Shown here: one piece after another, positions 10,244-19,170 of the stretch
Position numbering within the stretch: the first letter of the stretch is position 1
Layout of the letters: every line of letters begins with the position of its first letter
From: Flavobacterium limnosediminis JC2902
Lineage (GTDB): Bacteria > Bacteroidota > Bacteroidia > Flavobacteriales > Flavobacteriaceae
Length of the DNA: 64,000 nt
Assembly (NCBI RefSeq): GCF_000498535.1
Contig: NZ_AVGG01000019.1
Location: forward strand, 124,001 to 188,000
Direction: 5' to 3'
Position numbers and translations under genes: made by a program
Notes under the pieces: model-generated
Told to the model about the DNA's origin: nothing
The model's input: the letters and a program-made list of their open reading frames with translations, nothing else
Database searches by the model: none

Positions 10244-12392
10244 TTGTTTTCTTATTAAGTTGCAGACGATACTGTAGACCAAAAACAAAAGTACGCGGTG
10301 CCGCAGCCGTGTAACTTGGTGTCGCTGTAGCTGTATTACCGCGGGTTACATTGTAAGCATACAATTTATCGGTAAAATTCATAACATTCATATATAATTC
10401 CAAACCTTTGAATTGGTAACCGATACGTCCGTTAAACACGTTGTAACCCTCATATTTCACGGTATTGATCTGATCCTGATACCAACTGGAAACCATTTGC
10501 CATTCTACTCCCGCTCTTAAATTTGGCAGCCATTTCGGATAATAAGTCACCTCCGAATTCGCTACCCAATTAGGGGCCGACGGCATTTCGTAACCATCAA
10601 GGTTCTGAACCGGATCGGTTGGATTGTCAGACACTTTAAAATCAACAAACTCATGTTTGGCATATGTGCCACCCAATCTGATTTTGAATTGATCGCTCGG
10701 CCAATAATTCACAGCCATCTCGACACCTTTATGCGATGTTTCTCCTGCCGAACGGTAATCGGTTGAATTATCAGGCTGGCGAACATTCAGCAATTCGTTT
10801 TTCCCTTCCATATAATAAAAAGAATACTCAACCGCTACTTTTTTCTGAAAGAAACTGAACCAGCCTCCCGCTTCATAATTATCAAATTCCGCAGGTTCTA
10901 AATTATAGTAAAATTCCGCAGGAACTCCTGTACTTCCCCCAGTTCCCGATTTGGTCCTGAAAATGGATGTCAGTCCCGGAGGCGCAAATCCTTGTGAATA
11001 ATTCCCATAAAATCCAGCAAACGACCACGGATTGTAATTAACCCCTCCCTTAAACGTGAATTGGTCGTATACTTTGCTTCCGGTGGATTGGTCAATATTG
11101 TTGTTATAATCGAAACTCATATTATCGTAACGTGCACCGACAGTAAAAATCAAATTGTGAACGGGTCTTAAATTCAACTGCGCAAAACCGGCCGTATTGT
11201 AAATCTTAGCATTATAATCCACTAACTTGATATCCGGACGTTCGGCTATAATTTCATAACTGCTCACGGTTTGTCCGCCCGGATTTAAATTGGCTTTCAG
11301 ATCTACCTGATACGCATTGTAATCCACAGGGGAATTATCAAACAAACCTCCCACAACAAAAGAACCGTTCAAAAAATCAAACTTCTGATTGTGTTGCGCC
11401 AATACACCATAACTTTTAAAATTATTGGAATTGATTTCTCCTCTGGCAGTAGTTTGCCCCTGCGTCCATTTAATTCCATAGGACGGATTTTGTCCTAATT
11501 TATTATCTCTTGTGAAAACCGTAAAAGAGGATTGTGCATTACTGTTCCAATCCTTTTCAAAGGCTATTTTGCTACGTAAAGCATCTGATTTTCTATAGGT
11601 GAAATCGGTGCTGCTTTTATAAGTTCTGTTGTAAAAATCGGCTTCATTCACGCTGCCGCTCATATCCGAATAATATTCGCCGTAAAATAAAGTCCCAATC
11701 AATCGCGTACTGCTGTTGATATTGTAATCGATCCTTGCGTTGATGTTATCTTTGTTGTAATCGGAGAAAGTCATCCAGGAATCACGTTGGGCACTTGACA
11801 GACCCGCAACATGAAATCCGACTTTACCGAAAGTTGCTCCTGCAGCGGCCTGAAACCGTTTATACCCCCATTGATCTGCCTGAATGCCGAATTTCATTTC
11901 CGGTTGCAGGGAAGGTTTCAACGAAATTAAATTCACCGCGCCACCCACCGCTTCGGGGCCATAAAGCGAGGAAACCGGCCCTCTGACCACCTCTATGTTC
12001 TGTAAATTGAACTGATTGATCTCTAAAAGTGCATTGTGGTTGAAAACGCCCATCGGACGAATCGACAATCCGTCTTCCAGATATAAATAATAAGGATTGG
12101 TGGTCATCGGCTGTCGAATAGCCATCGAATGTTGTTCATTTCCAAGGTTAACCATTAAAACACCGGGCACCTTATTCATGATTTCATAAACCGCAGTGGC
12201 TTTGGTTTCGCTTATTGTTTTTTGTGATACTTTCGAAATCGCAACTGGGACTTCTCTTTTCAGTGCGGCACCTCTGTTGGCTGTAATTACAACCACTTCA
12301 AGCTGTTTTGTACTGACTGAATCTTTATCTACCGGATTTTGACCGTACAGCATTTGTCCTAAAACCAATACGGCAAAGAATATTTTTTTCAT
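10233..12392 (-). CDS. TonB-dependent outer membrane receptor
   Basis: 719 residues. Signal peptide (MKKIFFAVLVLGQMLYGQ), a TonB-box-like start of the mature protein (KQLEVVVITANR), a plug domain (PGVLMVNLGN, IEVVRGPVSSLYGPEAVGGAVNLI) and a ~550-residue barrel ending with a C-terminal aromatic strand (TFVFGLQYRL) just before a short polar tail. The N-terminal carboxypeptidase-like domain of SusC transporters is absent, so it resembles siderophore/metal receptors rather than glycan transporters. Upstream lies a 216-bp leader with repeated GAAACAG sites and a small CNGKCH protein; downstream a coupled propeller gene. Ligand unknown, metal complex most likely by context. Confidence 0.9.
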   Translation of the reverse strand: MKKIFFAVLVLGQMLYGQNPVDKDSVSTKQLEVVVITANRGAALKREVPVAISKVSQKTISETKATAVYEIMNKVPGVLMVNLGNEQHSMAIRQPMTTNPYYLYLEDGLSIRPMGVFNHNALLEINQFNLQNIEVVRGPVSSLYGPEAVGGAVNLISLKPSLQPEMKFGIQADQWGYKRFQAAAGATFGKVGFHVAGLSSAQRDSWMTFSDYNKDNINARIDYNINSSTRLIGTLFYGEYYSDMSGSVNEADFYNRTYKSSTDFTYRKSDALRSKIAFEKDWNSNAQSSFTVFTRDNKLGQNPSYGIKWTQGQTTARGEINSNNFKSYGVLAQHNQKFDFLNGSFVVGGLFDNSPVDYNAYQVDLKANLNPGGQTVSSYEIIAERPDIKLVDYNAKIYNTAGFAQLNLRPVHNLIFTVGARYDNMSFDYNNNIDQSTGSKVYDQFTFKGGVNYNPWSFAGFYGNYSQGFAPPGLTSIFRTKSGTGGSTGVPAEFYYNLEPAEFDNYEAGGWFSFFQKKVAVEYSFYYMEGKNELLNVRQPDNSTDYRSAGETSHKGVEMAVNYWPSDQFKIRLGGTYAKHEFVDFKVSDNPTDPVQNLDGYEMPSAPNWVANSEVTYYPKWLPNLRAGVEWQMVSSWYQDQINTVKYEGYNVFNGRIGYQFKGLELYMNVMNFTDKLYAYNVTRGNTATATPSYTAAAPRTFVFGLQYRLQLNKKTNEK

Positions 12393-12439
12393 TTTTCTGT
12401 ATAATTATTGCATAGTGTATCCCATCGGTTTGAACCCGC

Positions 12440-12560
12440 GGAAACAGTTTCCCGGCTAAACAACGGAATTAAAAAGGTTTAATGATTATCAGACTGTCTG
12501 GCCAAATACGCCTTGAGGTTAACTATTTCCGAAACAGATATTAACTTGCAAACCTGTTTC
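12440..12560 (-). promoter_or_regulatory. Leader with repeated GAAACAG sites ahead of the TonB receptor gene
   Basis: The 216-bp gap between the small Cys protein gene and the receptor contains a perfect palindrome GGAAAC-a-GTTTCC (12440-12452), GAAACAG at 12531-12537 and CTGTTTC at 12554-12560. I could not fit it to cobalamin, TPP, FMN or SAM riboswitch cores. A repressor operator is one reading. Confidence 0.4.
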
Positions 12561-12608
12561 TAAAAAGACAGACCAAACGCAGATAAGCATTAAAACGTAA
12601 AACAATAA

Positions 12609-12977
12609 TTAAACAGTTGGAGGATGAAAAACAGCAATAGTGTTTTCGTAAAAATACAAATCGGAGTAGTTCGTTTTGATTTTCTTCTGAATCGGGAAAT
12701 TCAGATTTGCGATTTCAAATGAAACTGATTTTTCTAAAAAAAGGATTTCGAATTCAGCATGAGAAGTTTTTTTGTCTTGTGAAACCGGATTATCGCTTTC
12801 AGACACTTTTGCCAGTTCCTTCACCAAATGACACTTTCCGTTACATTTCATTTCAGGTTTGGCTTTATTCTCACAAAGTTCTTTTACAATGTAATCGTAA
12901 TTGAAAACGTATTCCAAAACCGGAAGTATCGGTTTCATGACGAATAGGAATACGACGATTACAATTGCTCTTTTCAT
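12609..12977 (-). CDS. Small membrane-anchored protein with CNGKCH motif
   Basis: 122 residues from the ATG at 12977 (MKRAIVIVVFLFVMKPILPV). One hydrophobic N-terminal segment is followed by KELCENKAKPEMKCNGKCHL, giving three Cys and a His in a short space, then a Lys/Asp-rich tail. Small proteins of this type are often found upstream of TonB receptors in flavobacteria, and a metal-binding role in the periplasm is a fair inference. The next gene downstream on the same strand is the TonB receptor, after 216 bp. A further in-frame ATG at 12995 is possible. No enzymatic motif seen. Confidence 0.7.
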   Translation of the reverse strand: MKRAIVIVVFLFVMKPILPVLEYVFNYDYIVKELCENKAKPEMKCNGKCHLVKELAKVSESDNPVSQDKKTSHAEFEILFLEKSVSFEIANLNFPIQKKIKTNYSDLYFYENTIAVFHPPTV

Positions 12978-13093
12978 GGGGTAAAGATAATTCATAATTC
13001 TTTCCTGAAAACTGATTTTTATCAGATTTGGTAAAATCACGTAATCCGTATTTAAAAAGATCCAAAAAACATTTTCATCGGTAACAAAAAAAC

Positions 13094-13101
13094 TACTTTT
13101 G
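13094..13101 (+). promoter_or_regulatory. -7 element for the gene at 13142
   Basis: TACTTTTG, a good TAnnTTTG match, 40 bp upstream of the start codon; the -33 position carries TTT rather than TTG. Confidence 0.5.
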
Positions 13102-13141
13102 CAGTACAATCACATGGAAATATTCATTTCAGAAATTAAAA

Positions 13142-13540
13142 ATGGAAAATAACATAACTTTCAACACATTCTTTAATGCTGTGAGAAACAGTATTCATGA
13201 CGGCACTTTTGCAAAACTCACCTTAACCAAAACGATTGGCCAACCGGAACTGCAAAACATTTACGTGCGAACCGCTGTGGAAGACGGTGTTTTGAAATTA
13301 TCGGTGACACATAAAATCTATAACGAAGGTTTACAGGAAATCGAAAAAATCGTAGAATTAGACACCATGGAAGCCGAGTTGGTGCCGTACATCAATAATC
13401 CGTTTATGTGGGTATTGTTGTTTACCACCGAAGCGGATATCACCATGAAATTAAACAAAAAACGCATTGCCAACATTACGGAGCAACCGCCTACTTTTAA
13501 AAATCCGGATGCTGTTTTAGCGGAATTTAGAGGTAACTAA
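13142..13540 (+). CDS. Conserved hypothetical protein
   Basis: 132 residues, soluble, no signal peptide. It has a regular alternation of charged and hydrophobic residues and a motif VTHKIYNEGLQEIEKIVEL followed by YINNPFMWVLLFTTEAD; no domain is recognised. It faces the FAD oxidase gene convergently, with a 19-bp-arm palindrome between them. Standard promoter element at 13094. Confidence 0.65.
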   Translation: MENNITFNTFFNAVRNSIHDGTFAKLTLTKTIGQPELQNIYVRTAVEDGVLKLSVTHKIYNEGLQEIEKIVELDTMEAELVPYINNPFMWVLLFTTEADITMKLNKKRIANITEQPPTFKNPDAVLAEFRGN

Positions 13541-13551
13541 AATCGATTATC

Positions 13552-13599
13552 CGCCACGAATTCACGAATTTTCACAGATTAATTCGTGAATTCGTGGCG
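13552..13599. repeat. Palindromic element, 19-bp perfect arms (copy 1)
   Basis: CGCCACGAATTCACGAATT (13552-13570) pairs perfectly with 13581-13599 across a 10-nt loop. A second copy with the same core and loop length lies at 25468-25517; both sit between convergent genes, so they may act as bidirectional terminators. Confidence 0.9.
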
Positions 13600-13622
13600 A
13601 AAAAATTTTATATTCTTGAAGA

Positions 13623-15032
13623 TTAAAGTCCGTCCGGAAAAATCTTCCCCGGATTCAGGATAGTATTCGGATCAAAAACCTGTTTGATATTTTTCATCAA
13701 TTGCAATTGCGTAGCATTAAACGCAATATCCATAAAATTCTTCTGTACGTAACCGATACCGTGTTCGCCGGATAAGGTTCCTTTTAATGAAACGGTCAGT
13801 TCGAAAATTTCACGGATCCCTTTTGGAACTTCGGTTTTCCAGTTTTCGTCGGTCATGTCTGCTTTGATGATGTTTACGTGCAGGTTTCCGTCGCCGGCAT
13901 GACCATAGCAAACCGATTTGAAGCCGTATTTATTCCCTATTTCTTTGATACCTTTTAACAATGTTGGCAATTCATAGCGTGGCACGACTGTGTCTTCTTC
14001 CTTGTAAACCGAATTGGATTTCACCGCTTCCGCAACACCGCGACGCATTCTCCAAAGGGCATTTTTCTGGTCTTCGGTATCGGCGAAAAGGATTTCGTCA
14101 ATCTCGAAATTTTCGACTACGCCCATTATTTTTTCGGCTTCGAGCATTAAAACATCGGGGTAATTACCGTCGACTTCTATTAACAGATGTGCCTGAATTT
14201 CAGGTTTAATATCGACATTCACGCCTTCAATGAATTTTATCGCCCAGTCGATGGCATCGCGTTCCATGAATTCCAACGCACTCGGAACAATTCCTGCCCT
14301 GAAAATCGCCGAAACCGCCTCGCACGCCTGTTCCGCTTTGTAAAACGGTACTAACATTAATACGTTATGCGAATTTTTCGGTAACAGTTTTAAAACAATT
14401 TTAGTGATTATCCCCAGCGTTCCTTCGCTGCCGACCATCAATTGCGTCAGATTATAACCTGTAGAGTTTTTTAATGTATTGGCGCCTGTCCAAATGATTT
14501 CTCCTGTTGGTAAAACCATTTCCAGATTCAGTACGTAATCTTTGGTAACGCCGTATTTCACGGCTCTTGCGCCACCGGCATTTTCGGCTACGTTTCCGCC
14601 GATAAAACAACTGCCTCGGCTGCTTGGATCTACGGGATAAAACAGACTTTTTTCCAGAACAGTATCCTGCAAAACCTGAGTTATGACAGCCGGTTCGGTG
14701 ATTACCTGCAGGTTTCTTTCGTCGATTTCGATGATTTTATTCAGTCGGTCTGTGGACAAACCGATGCCCTGATGAATACTTAAAGCGCCTCCACTCAAAC
14801 CCGTTCTTCCTCCAATGGGAACTACCGGGATTTTGTACTCGTTCGCCACTTTCACTATTTCAGAAATTTCCTGAGCCGAAGCCGGTTTCACCACTACAGA
14901 CGGCGGAAAAACGTAATCTTCGGTTTCGTCGTGACCGTAATGGTTTCGGGTTTCATCGTCTGTGAATACGAAAGATGCACCGACTATATTTTGGAGGTTC
15001 TGAAGTATTTCAGGTGTGATTTGCATTGTCAT
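13623..15032 (-). CDS. FAD-binding oxidase, GlcD/D-lactate dehydrogenase type
   Basis: About 469 residues from the ATG at 15032 (15026 is equally possible). PCMH-type FAD domain: VPIGGRTGLSGGALS, then VDPSSRGSCFIGGNVAENAGG and GSEGTLGIITKIVLKLLP; C-terminal cap with CYGHAGDGNLHVNII and SGEHGIGYVQKNF, the hallmarks of glycolate oxidase subunit GlcD and related D-2-hydroxyacid dehydrogenases. It oxidises a 2-hydroxyacid, passing electrons to the chain or a partner; substrate unclear. No GlcE/GlcF partner genes adjacent. Flanked by palindromic elements on both sides. Confidence 0.88.
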   Translation of the reverse strand: MTMQITPEILQNLQNIVGASFVFTDDETRNHYGHDETEDYVFPPSVVVKPASAQEISEIVKVANEYKIPVVPIGGRTGLSGGALSIHQGIGLSTDRLNKIIEIDERNLQVITEPAVITQVLQDTVLEKSLFYPVDPSSRGSCFIGGNVAENAGGARAVKYGVTKDYVLNLEMVLPTGEIIWTGANTLKNSTGYNLTQLMVGSEGTLGIITKIVLKLLPKNSHNVLMLVPFYKAEQACEAVSAIFRAGIVPSALEFMERDAIDWAIKFIEGVNVDIKPEIQAHLLIEVDGNYPDVLMLEAEKIMGVVENFEIDEILFADTEDQKNALWRMRRGVAEAVKSNSVYKEEDTVVPRYELPTLLKGIKEIGNKYGFKSVCYGHAGDGNLHVNIIKADMTDENWKTEVPKGIREIFELTVSLKGTLSGEHGIGYVQKNFMDIAFNATQLQLMKNIKQVFDPNTILNPGKIFPDGL

Positions 15033-15092
15033 AACTAAGCTACAAAGTATGTTAAGTGTCAAAGTTACAAAGTTATTTCACAGAGACGTACA

Positions 15093-15125
15093 ATACCTGA
15101 CAGGTTTTTAAAACCTGTCAGGTAT
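15093..15125. repeat. Perfect palindrome, 16-bp arms
   Basis: ATACCTGACAGGTTTT (15093-15108), one spacer base, then its exact complement (15110-15125). It separates the MFS transporter gene from the FAD oxidase gene and can form a hairpin in either transcript. Palindromes built on ACCTGTCAGGT are familiar intergenic elements in flavobacterial genomes. Confidence 0.85.
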
Positions 15126-15139
15126 AAAACCATTCACTC

Positions 15140-16351
15140 CTATTTCTTCTTTAAATTCGGCAGAAAGTAAGCTGTGATTCCTATTAAAGGCAGGAACGAA
15201 CAGATACCGTACACGAATTCGATAGAAGTTTCATCTGCAAGATACCCTAAAACAGCAGAACCCAATCCTCCTACTCCGAAGGCGAAACCGAAGAACAAAC
15301 CGGAAATCATTCCGACCCTTTCGGGCATTAATTCCTGTGCGTATACCAAAATGGCGGAGAATGCCGAAGCGATGATAATCCCGATGATCACCGAGAGAAT
15401 TCCGGTCCAGAACAAATCGGCAAACGGAAGCAGTAATGTGAACGGAGCAGCACCTAAAATGGAAAACCAAATGATATATTTTCGCCCGAACCTGTCACCT
15501 AACGGCCCGCCAATCAAGGTTCCTACAGCTACAGCGCCTAAAAACCAAAACAAATGATACTGCGCCTGTAGCACGGAAATATGAAATTTTTCTATCAGGT
15601 AAAAAGTAAAATAACTTGACATTGACGAGGTGTAAAACGATTTCGAAAAGATCAGAATCAGCAATAAAACGACCGACATTTTCACTTTCATCGGGGAAAG
15701 ATTGTGCAGTCTTTCACCGCCCTTTTTCTTCCCTTTTATGGAAATCAGTTTCTGTTGGTACCAAACGGCGATTCGGCTCAACACGATGATTCCGACCACG
15801 GCTACTAATACGAACCACAAAATATGTGATTGCCCGCGCGGCACTACAATTAAAGCCACCAATAAAGGTCCGATTGCCGTTCCCGTGTTTCCGCCTAATT
15901 GGAAGATGGATTGCGCCAATCCGCGTTTACCGCCTGAACCTAAGAACGCTACTCGGGAAGCTTCCGGATGAAAAATGGACGAACCCACTCCTACCATAGC
16001 TACAGAAGCCAATATCAGAGGAAAACTCGAAGCCTGTGAGAGCATTATGATGCCGCATAGCGAAAACAGCATTCCGAAAGCCAACGAATATGGTTTAGGA
16101 TGTTTATCCGTATAAATTCCCACGAAAGGCTGTAATAACGAAGCGGTAACCTGATAGGTAAATGTGATCAAACCGACCTGTGTAAATGTTAAGCCGTAGT
16201 TTGCTTTCAGAACCGGATACATGGCCGGAATGACAGCTTGTAACAAATCGTTGAGCAAATGCGCAAAGCAGATAGAAAACAAAATTGGATATACCGTGGT
16301 TTGCGCTAAATTTTTAGTATCGAGGGTTGCTGTTGCAGTTTCAGTTTTCAT
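15140..16351 (-). CDS. MFS transporter, fosmidomycin-resistance (Fsr) type
   Basis: 403 residues with about 12 hydrophobic segments. The motifs AHLLNDLLQAVIPAMYP near the N-terminus and GVGSSIFHPEASRVAF in the middle are characteristic of Fsr-like efflux proteins. Loop with K/G-rich SIKGKKKGGERL separates the two halves. Overlaps the upstream AEC transporter gene by one base (TAATG), so the two are translated from one message. Likely a drug or metabolite exporter in the inner membrane; substrate not predictable. Confidence 0.87.
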   Translation of the reverse strand: MKTETATATLDTKNLAQTTVYPILFSICFAHLLNDLLQAVIPAMYPVLKANYGLTFTQVGLITFTYQVTASLLQPFVGIYTDKHPKPYSLAFGMLFSLCGIIMLSQASSFPLILASVAMVGVGSSIFHPEASRVAFLGSGGKRGLAQSIFQLGGNTGTAIGPLLVALIVVPRGQSHILWFVLVAVVGIIVLSRIAVWYQQKLISIKGKKKGGERLHNLSPMKVKMSVVLLLILIFSKSFYTSSMSSYFTFYLIEKFHISVLQAQYHLFWFLGAVAVGTLIGGPLGDRFGRKYIIWFSILGAAPFTLLLPFADLFWTGILSVIIGIIIASAFSAILVYAQELMPERVGMISGLFFGFAFGVGGLGSAVLGYLADETSIEFVYGICSFLPLIGITAYFLPNLKKK

Positions 16352-17262
16352 TAAATATGCTGTAAAAGAAAATACCAGAAAATTAAGGTGATGAATGAAA
16401 TCGGAATACCGAAACCGATCATCATGCTGCTCAGTTTAGGTTTTAATCCGTAATTGGATGCCACTATGACTCCGGTTATCATCGGTGCCATGGCCGCTTC
16501 GAGTATGGAAACCTGAACTTCCAAACCGGTTCCGCCCAATAACATCACATATAGTAAATAGAAAAATGCCGGTGTAAGGAACAGTTTGAAAAATAAGCCT
16601 AAGGTTAAGAATTTCCAGTGTTTGCTCTTGCTTCCGAATTCCAATTGCATTCCAACCGAGACAAGCGCTATAGGAGTTACTGTACTTCCCAAACGCTGAA
16701 AAACGGATTGCAGCATTTCGGGAAAATCCAATTGTAAAACGTTCAGGACACAAGAAATCGCAAAGGCAATGAACGGCGGAAAAAACAGTATTTTTTTGAG
16801 AATCATACTCGAGCTTGCCGTTCCTCTGGAATACATGGTCGCCACCAAAATCGCCAAAGTCGAAACCACTACGAACGAACCAGGCTGATCTACAATAACC
16901 GCTGTTTCGAGTCCTTGTTTACCGTAAACCGCTTCAATTACGGGAAAACCTACGAACGAGGTATTTCCCAATCCGGCGGTGATGATTAAACAGCCTGTTA
17001 GTTTTTTGGACCAACCGAATAATTTCCCGAAACCCGTAAAAAAAAGATAGGAAAGTGCAAAACCCAACCAGGCAATTCCCAGTGGAAATAACAGTTTCGA
17101 ACTGATTTCCAATTTCGGAATATAATATAACGCCACGGCCGGAAGCGATATGTAAATCACAAACTGATTGAGCGTTTTATAGCTTAACGGAGGAAATGCC
17201 GCGCTTTTTTTGACCAAAAATCCCAAAAGCATACAGACGAAAATGAGTAAAATGTTTTCCAT
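16351..17262 (-). CDS. AEC-family permease (auxin efflux carrier-like)
   Basis: 303 residues, about ten hydrophobic segments in two five-helix halves, with the family signature GNTSFVGFPVIEAVYG in TM4 and the paired ITGVIVASNYGL in the second half. AEC permeases move organic acids or malonate-type anions. It is the first gene of a two-gene operon with the MFS transporter, divergent from meaB (82 bp between start codons). Confidence 0.87.
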   Translation of the reverse strand: MENILLIFVCMLLGFLVKKSAAFPPLSYKTLNQFVIYISLPAVALYYIPKLEISSKLLFPLGIAWLGFALSYLFFTGFGKLFGWSKKLTGCLIITAGLGNTSFVGFPVIEAVYGKQGLETAVIVDQPGSFVVVSTLAILVATMYSRGTASSSMILKKILFFPPFIAFAISCVLNVLQLDFPEMLQSVFQRLGSTVTPIALVSVGMQLEFGSKSKHWKFLTLGLFFKLFLTPAFFYLLYVMLLGGTGLEVQVSILEAAMAPMITGVIVASNYGLKPKLSSMMIGFGIPISFITLIFWYFLLQHI

Positions 17263-17330
17263 AGTGGTTTAAAGCGGCACAAAATTACTACTATTTCATT
17301 TTTAAGCCCCGATTTTATTCAACTTTAGCA

Positions 17331-17362
17331 TTTGATTAAGACTATTGGATTTAGTACTTTTA
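17331..17362 (+). promoter_or_regulatory. Probable meaB promoter
   Basis: TTTG at 17331-17334, 20-bp spacer, TACTTTTA at 17355-17362. It overlaps the longest open frame and supports the TTG start at 17381. Confidence 0.5.
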
Positions 17363-17380
17363 CCAAAAGCTTTTTCCATT

Positions 17381-18466
17381 TTGAATTCAAAACCAAACAA
17401 ATCGGCCTTAAAAGAAAATGACGGTATTGAACAACCGGACAGCATTAGTGCTTCTTCCGTGGAACATATTCAGCAATTCCGAAGAAAACAACCTTCCGCC
17501 GAGGAATTGATTTCCAACATTGTAAAAGGAGATAAAGTAGCACTGAGCCGCGCCATTACTTTAGTGGAAAGCACCAGTGCGACCCATTTGGAAAAAGCCA
17601 ATGAAGTCATCAAAGGGTGTCTGCCCTACGCGAATAATTCATTACGGATTGGGATTACCGGTGTTCCTGGAGTGGGAAAAAGTACGTTTATCGAAGCGTT
17701 TGGAAAATACCTGACGTCCATCGGAAAGAAAGTAGCTGTTTTGGCTGTTGATCCGAGCAGTTCGATTTCCCACGGCAGTATTTTGGGTGACAAAACCCGT
17801 ATGGAAGAATTGGTGAAAGACGAAAATGCATACATTCGTCCGAGTGCCTCAGGAGAAAGTCTGGGCGGTGTGGCGCGAAAAACCCGTGAAGCGATTATCC
17901 TTTGTGAAGCCTGCGGATTTGATACGATACTGATTGAAACCGTTGGTGTGGGTCAGAGTGAAACCGCCGTTCACAGTATGGTGGATTTCTTTTTACTGCT
18001 GAATTTAGCCGGTGCCGGCGACGAATTGCAAGGCATCAAACGCGGGATTATGGAAATGGCCGATGCGATTGTAATCAATAAAGCCGATGGCGATAACATC
18101 AAACGTGCCCGATTGGCGAAAGTTGATTTTAACCGCGCTTTACATTTGTTTCCGCAGAAAAGTTCCGGTTGGTCTCCGAAAGCGAATACCTGTAGCGCCT
18201 TAACCAATGAAGGTATATCCGATGTTTGGGAAACGATTACCGACTATTTTACACTCACCAAAGAAAATGGTTATTTCGATAAAAAACGTAAAGAACAAAG
18301 TCAATACTGGATGCTGGAAACCATCAACGAACAGCTGAAACTGAATTTCTACAACCATCCGGAAATCCAAAAATTGTTGGAAGAGAATAAAAAAGCGGTG
18401 CAAAACAATGAGATTTCACCGTTTGCAGCCGCTCAGTTGCTTTTGAATACCTATAAAGGAAGTTGA
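17381..18466 (+). CDS. meaB: Methylmalonyl-CoA mutase-associated GTPase MeaB
   Basis: 361 residues from the TTG at 17381. P-loop GITGVPGVGKST (about residues 92-103), VDPSSSISHGSILGDKTRM, ETVGVGQSE (switch region) and INKADG (G4 base-specificity motif NKxD) identify the MeaB/ArgK family of G3E GTPases, which load and protect adenosylcobalamin in methylmalonyl-CoA mutase. The longer frame from 17345 has no ATG and contains the likely promoter, so the downstream TTG was preferred. The mutase genes are 26 kb away. After the stop codon comes a repeat tract. Confidence 0.93.
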   Translation: MNSKPNKSALKENDGIEQPDSISASSVEHIQQFRRKQPSAEELISNIVKGDKVALSRAITLVESTSATHLEKANEVIKGCLPYANNSLRIGITGVPGVGKSTFIEAFGKYLTSIGKKVAVLAVDPSSSISHGSILGDKTRMEELVKDENAYIRPSASGESLGGVARKTREAIILCEACGFDTILIETVGVGQSETAVHSMVDFFLLLNLAGAGDELQGIKRGIMEMADAIVINKADGDNIKRARLAKVDFNRALHLFPQKSSGWSPKANTCSALTNEGISDVWETITDYFTLTKENGYFDKKRKEQSQYWMLETINEQLKLNFYNHPEIQKLLEENKKAVQNNEISPFAAAQLLLNTYKGS

Positions 18467-18483
18467 CAGTCACGGTTTTCAGT

Positions 18484-18690
18484 CGCAGTCACAGTCGCAG
18501 TTTTCAGTGATTTTGTTTGTGTGAATTAGAATGCAGTTTTCAGTCGCAGTTGCAAAAAGTCGCAGTCACAGTCGCGGTTTTCAATGACGTAGTTTGTGTG
18601 AATTTAGAACGCAATTGAAAAAAATCGCAGTCGCAGTCGCGGTTTTCAATGACGTAGTTTGTGTGAATTTAGAACGCGGTATTCAGAATT
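18484..18690. repeat. Tandem repeat of about 65-77 bp built from CGCAGTCACAGT units
   Basis: Three copies begin with CGCAGTC at 18484, 18561 and 18626 and continue through GGTTTTCAATGACG and GTTTGTGTGAATT to GAATGC/GAACGC. The last two copies are almost identical. Related CAGT-rich tracts lie at 1-60, 3550-3590, 4380-4420 and, inverted, at 19094-19168. Confidence 0.85.
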
Positions 18691-18707
18691 TACTTTACGG
18701 ATAATTT

Positions 18708-19073
18708 TTAGTTACAACCGAATTTTCCTGGGTTGTTAATCATGTAATTGGTTAGTTTACCTATCTCAATTGTTTTATCGTTTAGCTTTTTAAATTCGTC
18801 GTTGCTGATGTATTCACATTGCAACGCAAACTCCAGCCAAACGCTGGTTTCTGAATTTTCACCATCACTGTCGGTTAACTTACTAATGAAATGATTTACG
18901 TATCTCCGTTTTCTATACGCTTCGGCAATATTTGCACAAACACTGCGTGAAGAACGTCTGATTTGATCCGTTAATGAATACTTCTCTTCCTTCGGAAAGG
19001 ATTTGGAAACTTCATAAATTTCCATAGCAAGCGAAAAAGCTTTTTGAAAGGCTAATAACTCTTTGAAATCCAT
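18708..19073 (-). CDS. Four-helix-bundle protein, S23 / 23S rRNA intervening-sequence family
   Basis: 121 residues. The pattern FKELLAFQKAFSLAMEIYEV ... FPKEEKYSLTDQIRRSSRSV..NIAEAY is the signature of the S23 four-helix-bundle family (TIGR02436), first known from ORFs in 23S rRNA intervening sequences and related to the Avd protein of diversity-generating retroelements. Function of free-standing members is unknown; a basic surface suggests nucleic-acid binding. Here the gene is bracketed by CAGT-type repeats in opposite orientations (18484-18690 and 19094-19168), the kind of setting expected of a small mobile cassette. No reverse transcriptase is nearby. Confidence 0.88.
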   Translation of the reverse strand: MDFKELLAFQKAFSLAMEIYEVSKSFPKEEKYSLTDQIRRSSRSVCANIAEAYRKRRYVNHFISKLTDSDGENSETSVWLEFALQCEYISNDEFKKLNDKTIEIGKLTNYMINNPGKFGCN

Positions 19074-19093
19074 ACTATTTATTTTGGCGTATA

Positions 19094-19168
19094 CTAAAAA
19101 CTGCGACCGTAACTGAAAACTGCTACTAAAAACTGTGACTGTGACTGAAAACTGCGACTGTGACTAAA
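19094..19168. repeat. CAGT-type repeat tract, inverted relative to 18484-18690
   Basis: Runs of AAAAACTGCGACCGTAACTG / AAAACTGTGACTGTGACTG. Read on the minus strand it is CAGTCACAGTCGCAGTTTTCAGT, the same motif as at 18467-18570. It fills the whole gap between the S23-type gene and the next gene. Confidence 0.8.
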
Positions 19169-19170
19169 AA

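Noticed and set aside
12393..12608. Cobalamin riboswitch ahead of the TonB receptor
   Set aside because: I looked for the conserved B12-box and core stems and could not find them.
17345..17380. Upstream TTG start of meaB
   Set aside because: The segment holds the probable -7 box, and family members begin near the residues encoded from 17381.
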